Shown here piece by piece: positions 7,217 through 7,692 of a stretch of 7,692 nucleotides of DNA. The notes below the pieces were generated by a model that saw nothing but the letters and a program-made list of their open reading frames with translations, was not told where the DNA came from and searched no databases. The position numbers and the translations under genes are program-made. Each line of letters starts with the position of its first letter. Position 1 is the first letter of the stretch. Source of the DNA: Sulfurovum sp. (GTDB taxonomy: Bacteria > Campylobacterota > Campylobacteria > Campylobacterales > Sulfurovaceae); contig JALTYW010000006.1 of the NCBI GenBank assembly GCA_027046415.1, forward strand, positions 1-7,692. Reading direction: 5' to 3'.

Positions 7217-7245
7217 TTGACCGTTAACCCAATTTATGCTATAAA
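7217..7245 (+). promoter_or_regulatory. sigma-70 promoter of sufB
   Basis: TTGACC (7217-7222), a 17-bp spacer and TATAAA (7240-7245), preceded by TGC (7237-7239), make a near-consensus extended promoter. It is the only one in the window with a good -35. Transcription would start near 7252 and leave a leader of about 26 bases before the sufB ATG. Confidence 0.75.
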
Positions 7246-7277
7246 TAATACAAAATAACTCCGAATTAGGAAAACCC

Positions 7278-7692
7278 ATGGCACAAGAAGAGATCAACAA
7301 AGCCGTTTCGGGTGAGTATGCACTCGGTTTCGAAATAGATATCGAAACCGATGTCGTACCGCCCGGACTCAACGAAGATACGATACGATTCATTTCAAAG
7401 AAGAAAGATGAGCCCGAGTGGATGCTTGAGCTGCGTCTTAAAGCATTTGAGAAGTGGAAAAAGATGGAAGAGCCGCACTGGGGGCATCTGGAGTATGAAT
7501 CCATAGACTACCAGTCCATCTCCTACTTCGCCTCACCCAAAAAAGGGCCCGAAAGCCTTGACGAGGTAGACCCCAAGATTTTGGAAGCGTACAAAAAGCT
7601 CGGTATTCCACTTGAAGAGCAAAAACAGCTTGCCGGTGTCGCCGTCGATGCGGTCGTAGACTCCGTTTCGGTCAAGACCACCTACACTGAAG
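7278..7692 (+). CDS. sufB: Fe-S cluster assembly scaffold SufB (N-terminal part, runs off window)
   Basis: The frame opens at ATG 7278 with AGGA (7268-7271) six bases upstream. It stays open to the window end, giving 138 codons of a protein usually about 465-495 residues long. The visible part is the conserved SufB N-terminus: INKAVSGEYALGF near the start, ETDVVPPGLNEDTIRFIS, then EPEWMLELRLKAFEKW, the WGHLEY and DYQSISYF stretches, DEVDP, and LGIPLEEQKQLAGVAVDAV leading to the DSVSV motif near 130-135. SufB forms the SufBC2D scaffold with SufD and the ATPase SufC in the cytoplasm, receives sulfur from a SufS-type desulfurase, and builds Fe-S clusters for apoproteins. The active-site and scaffold residues are in the C-terminal half and cannot be checked here. 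The remaining suf genes would be expected downstream, outside the window. Clients such as AcnB are encoded on the other strand. Confidence 0.96.
   Translation, partial: MAQEEINKAVSGEYALGFEIDIETDVVPPGLNEDTIRFISKKKDEPEWMLELRLKAFEKWKKMEEPHWGHLEYESIDYQSISYFASPKKGPESLDEVDPKILEAYKKLGIPLEEQKQLAGVAVDAVVDSVSVKTTYTE

Noticed and set aside
7178..7504. Minus-strand open frame of 108 codons opposite sufB
   Set aside because: It is antisense to the strongly recognisable SufB N-terminus and to the sufB promoter, has no family resemblance, and is best explained as a shadow frame.

Overview
The window looks like a piece of a Campylobacterota chromosome, most likely a Sulfurovum- or Sulfurimonas-like sulfur/hydrogen-oxidising bacterium. 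This is inferred from the feel of the AcnB, FtsK and SufB proteins, and from promoters dominated by an extended -10 box with weak -35 boxes. No search could be run. Almost all of the content is core housekeeping. There is no transposase, phage gene, CRISPR array or gene cluster that looks like a new defence or biosynthetic system.

Layout. Positions 1-2449 (minus) hold acnB, the bifunctional aconitase/2-methylisocitrate dehydratase, cut off at its C-terminus by the window edge. After a 164-bp gap with several palindromes comes ftsK (2614-4905, minus, GTG start), the membrane-anchored DNA translocase of chromosome segregation. A short divergent promoter region separates ftsK from tRNA-Leu(CAA) (5058-5143, plus). 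Convergent with that tRNA is a complete membrane-bound diguanylate cyclase with tandem Cache sensor, HAMP and GGDEF domains (5164-6942, minus). A second divergent promoter region leads to tRNA-Gly(UCC) (7099-7175, plus). A well-formed promoter with an FNR-like box then leads into sufB (7278 to the window end, plus), the scaffold subunit of the SUF iron-sulfur assembly system, of which only the first 138 codons are visible.

How the parts relate. The genes do not form one pathway. AcnB (a [4Fe-4S] enzyme of the TCA or reductive TCA cycle) and SufB (Fe-S cluster assembly) are linked by iron-sulfur biochemistry but lie on opposite strands far apart. FtsK serves chromosome dimer resolution. The diguanylate cyclase is the most accessory-looking gene: a solitary c-di-GMP sensor enzyme lodged between two tRNA genes.

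The points most worth a second look are in the intergenic DNA: a near-consensus FNR/Crp-type box at the class II position of the sufB promoter; two almost identical palindromes (TATCTG-ATA(C)-CAGATA) upstream of acnB and of tRNA-Gly; a perfect 7-bp inverted repeat over the diguanylate cyclase promoter; and a stem-loop just upstream of the acnB ribosome binding site.
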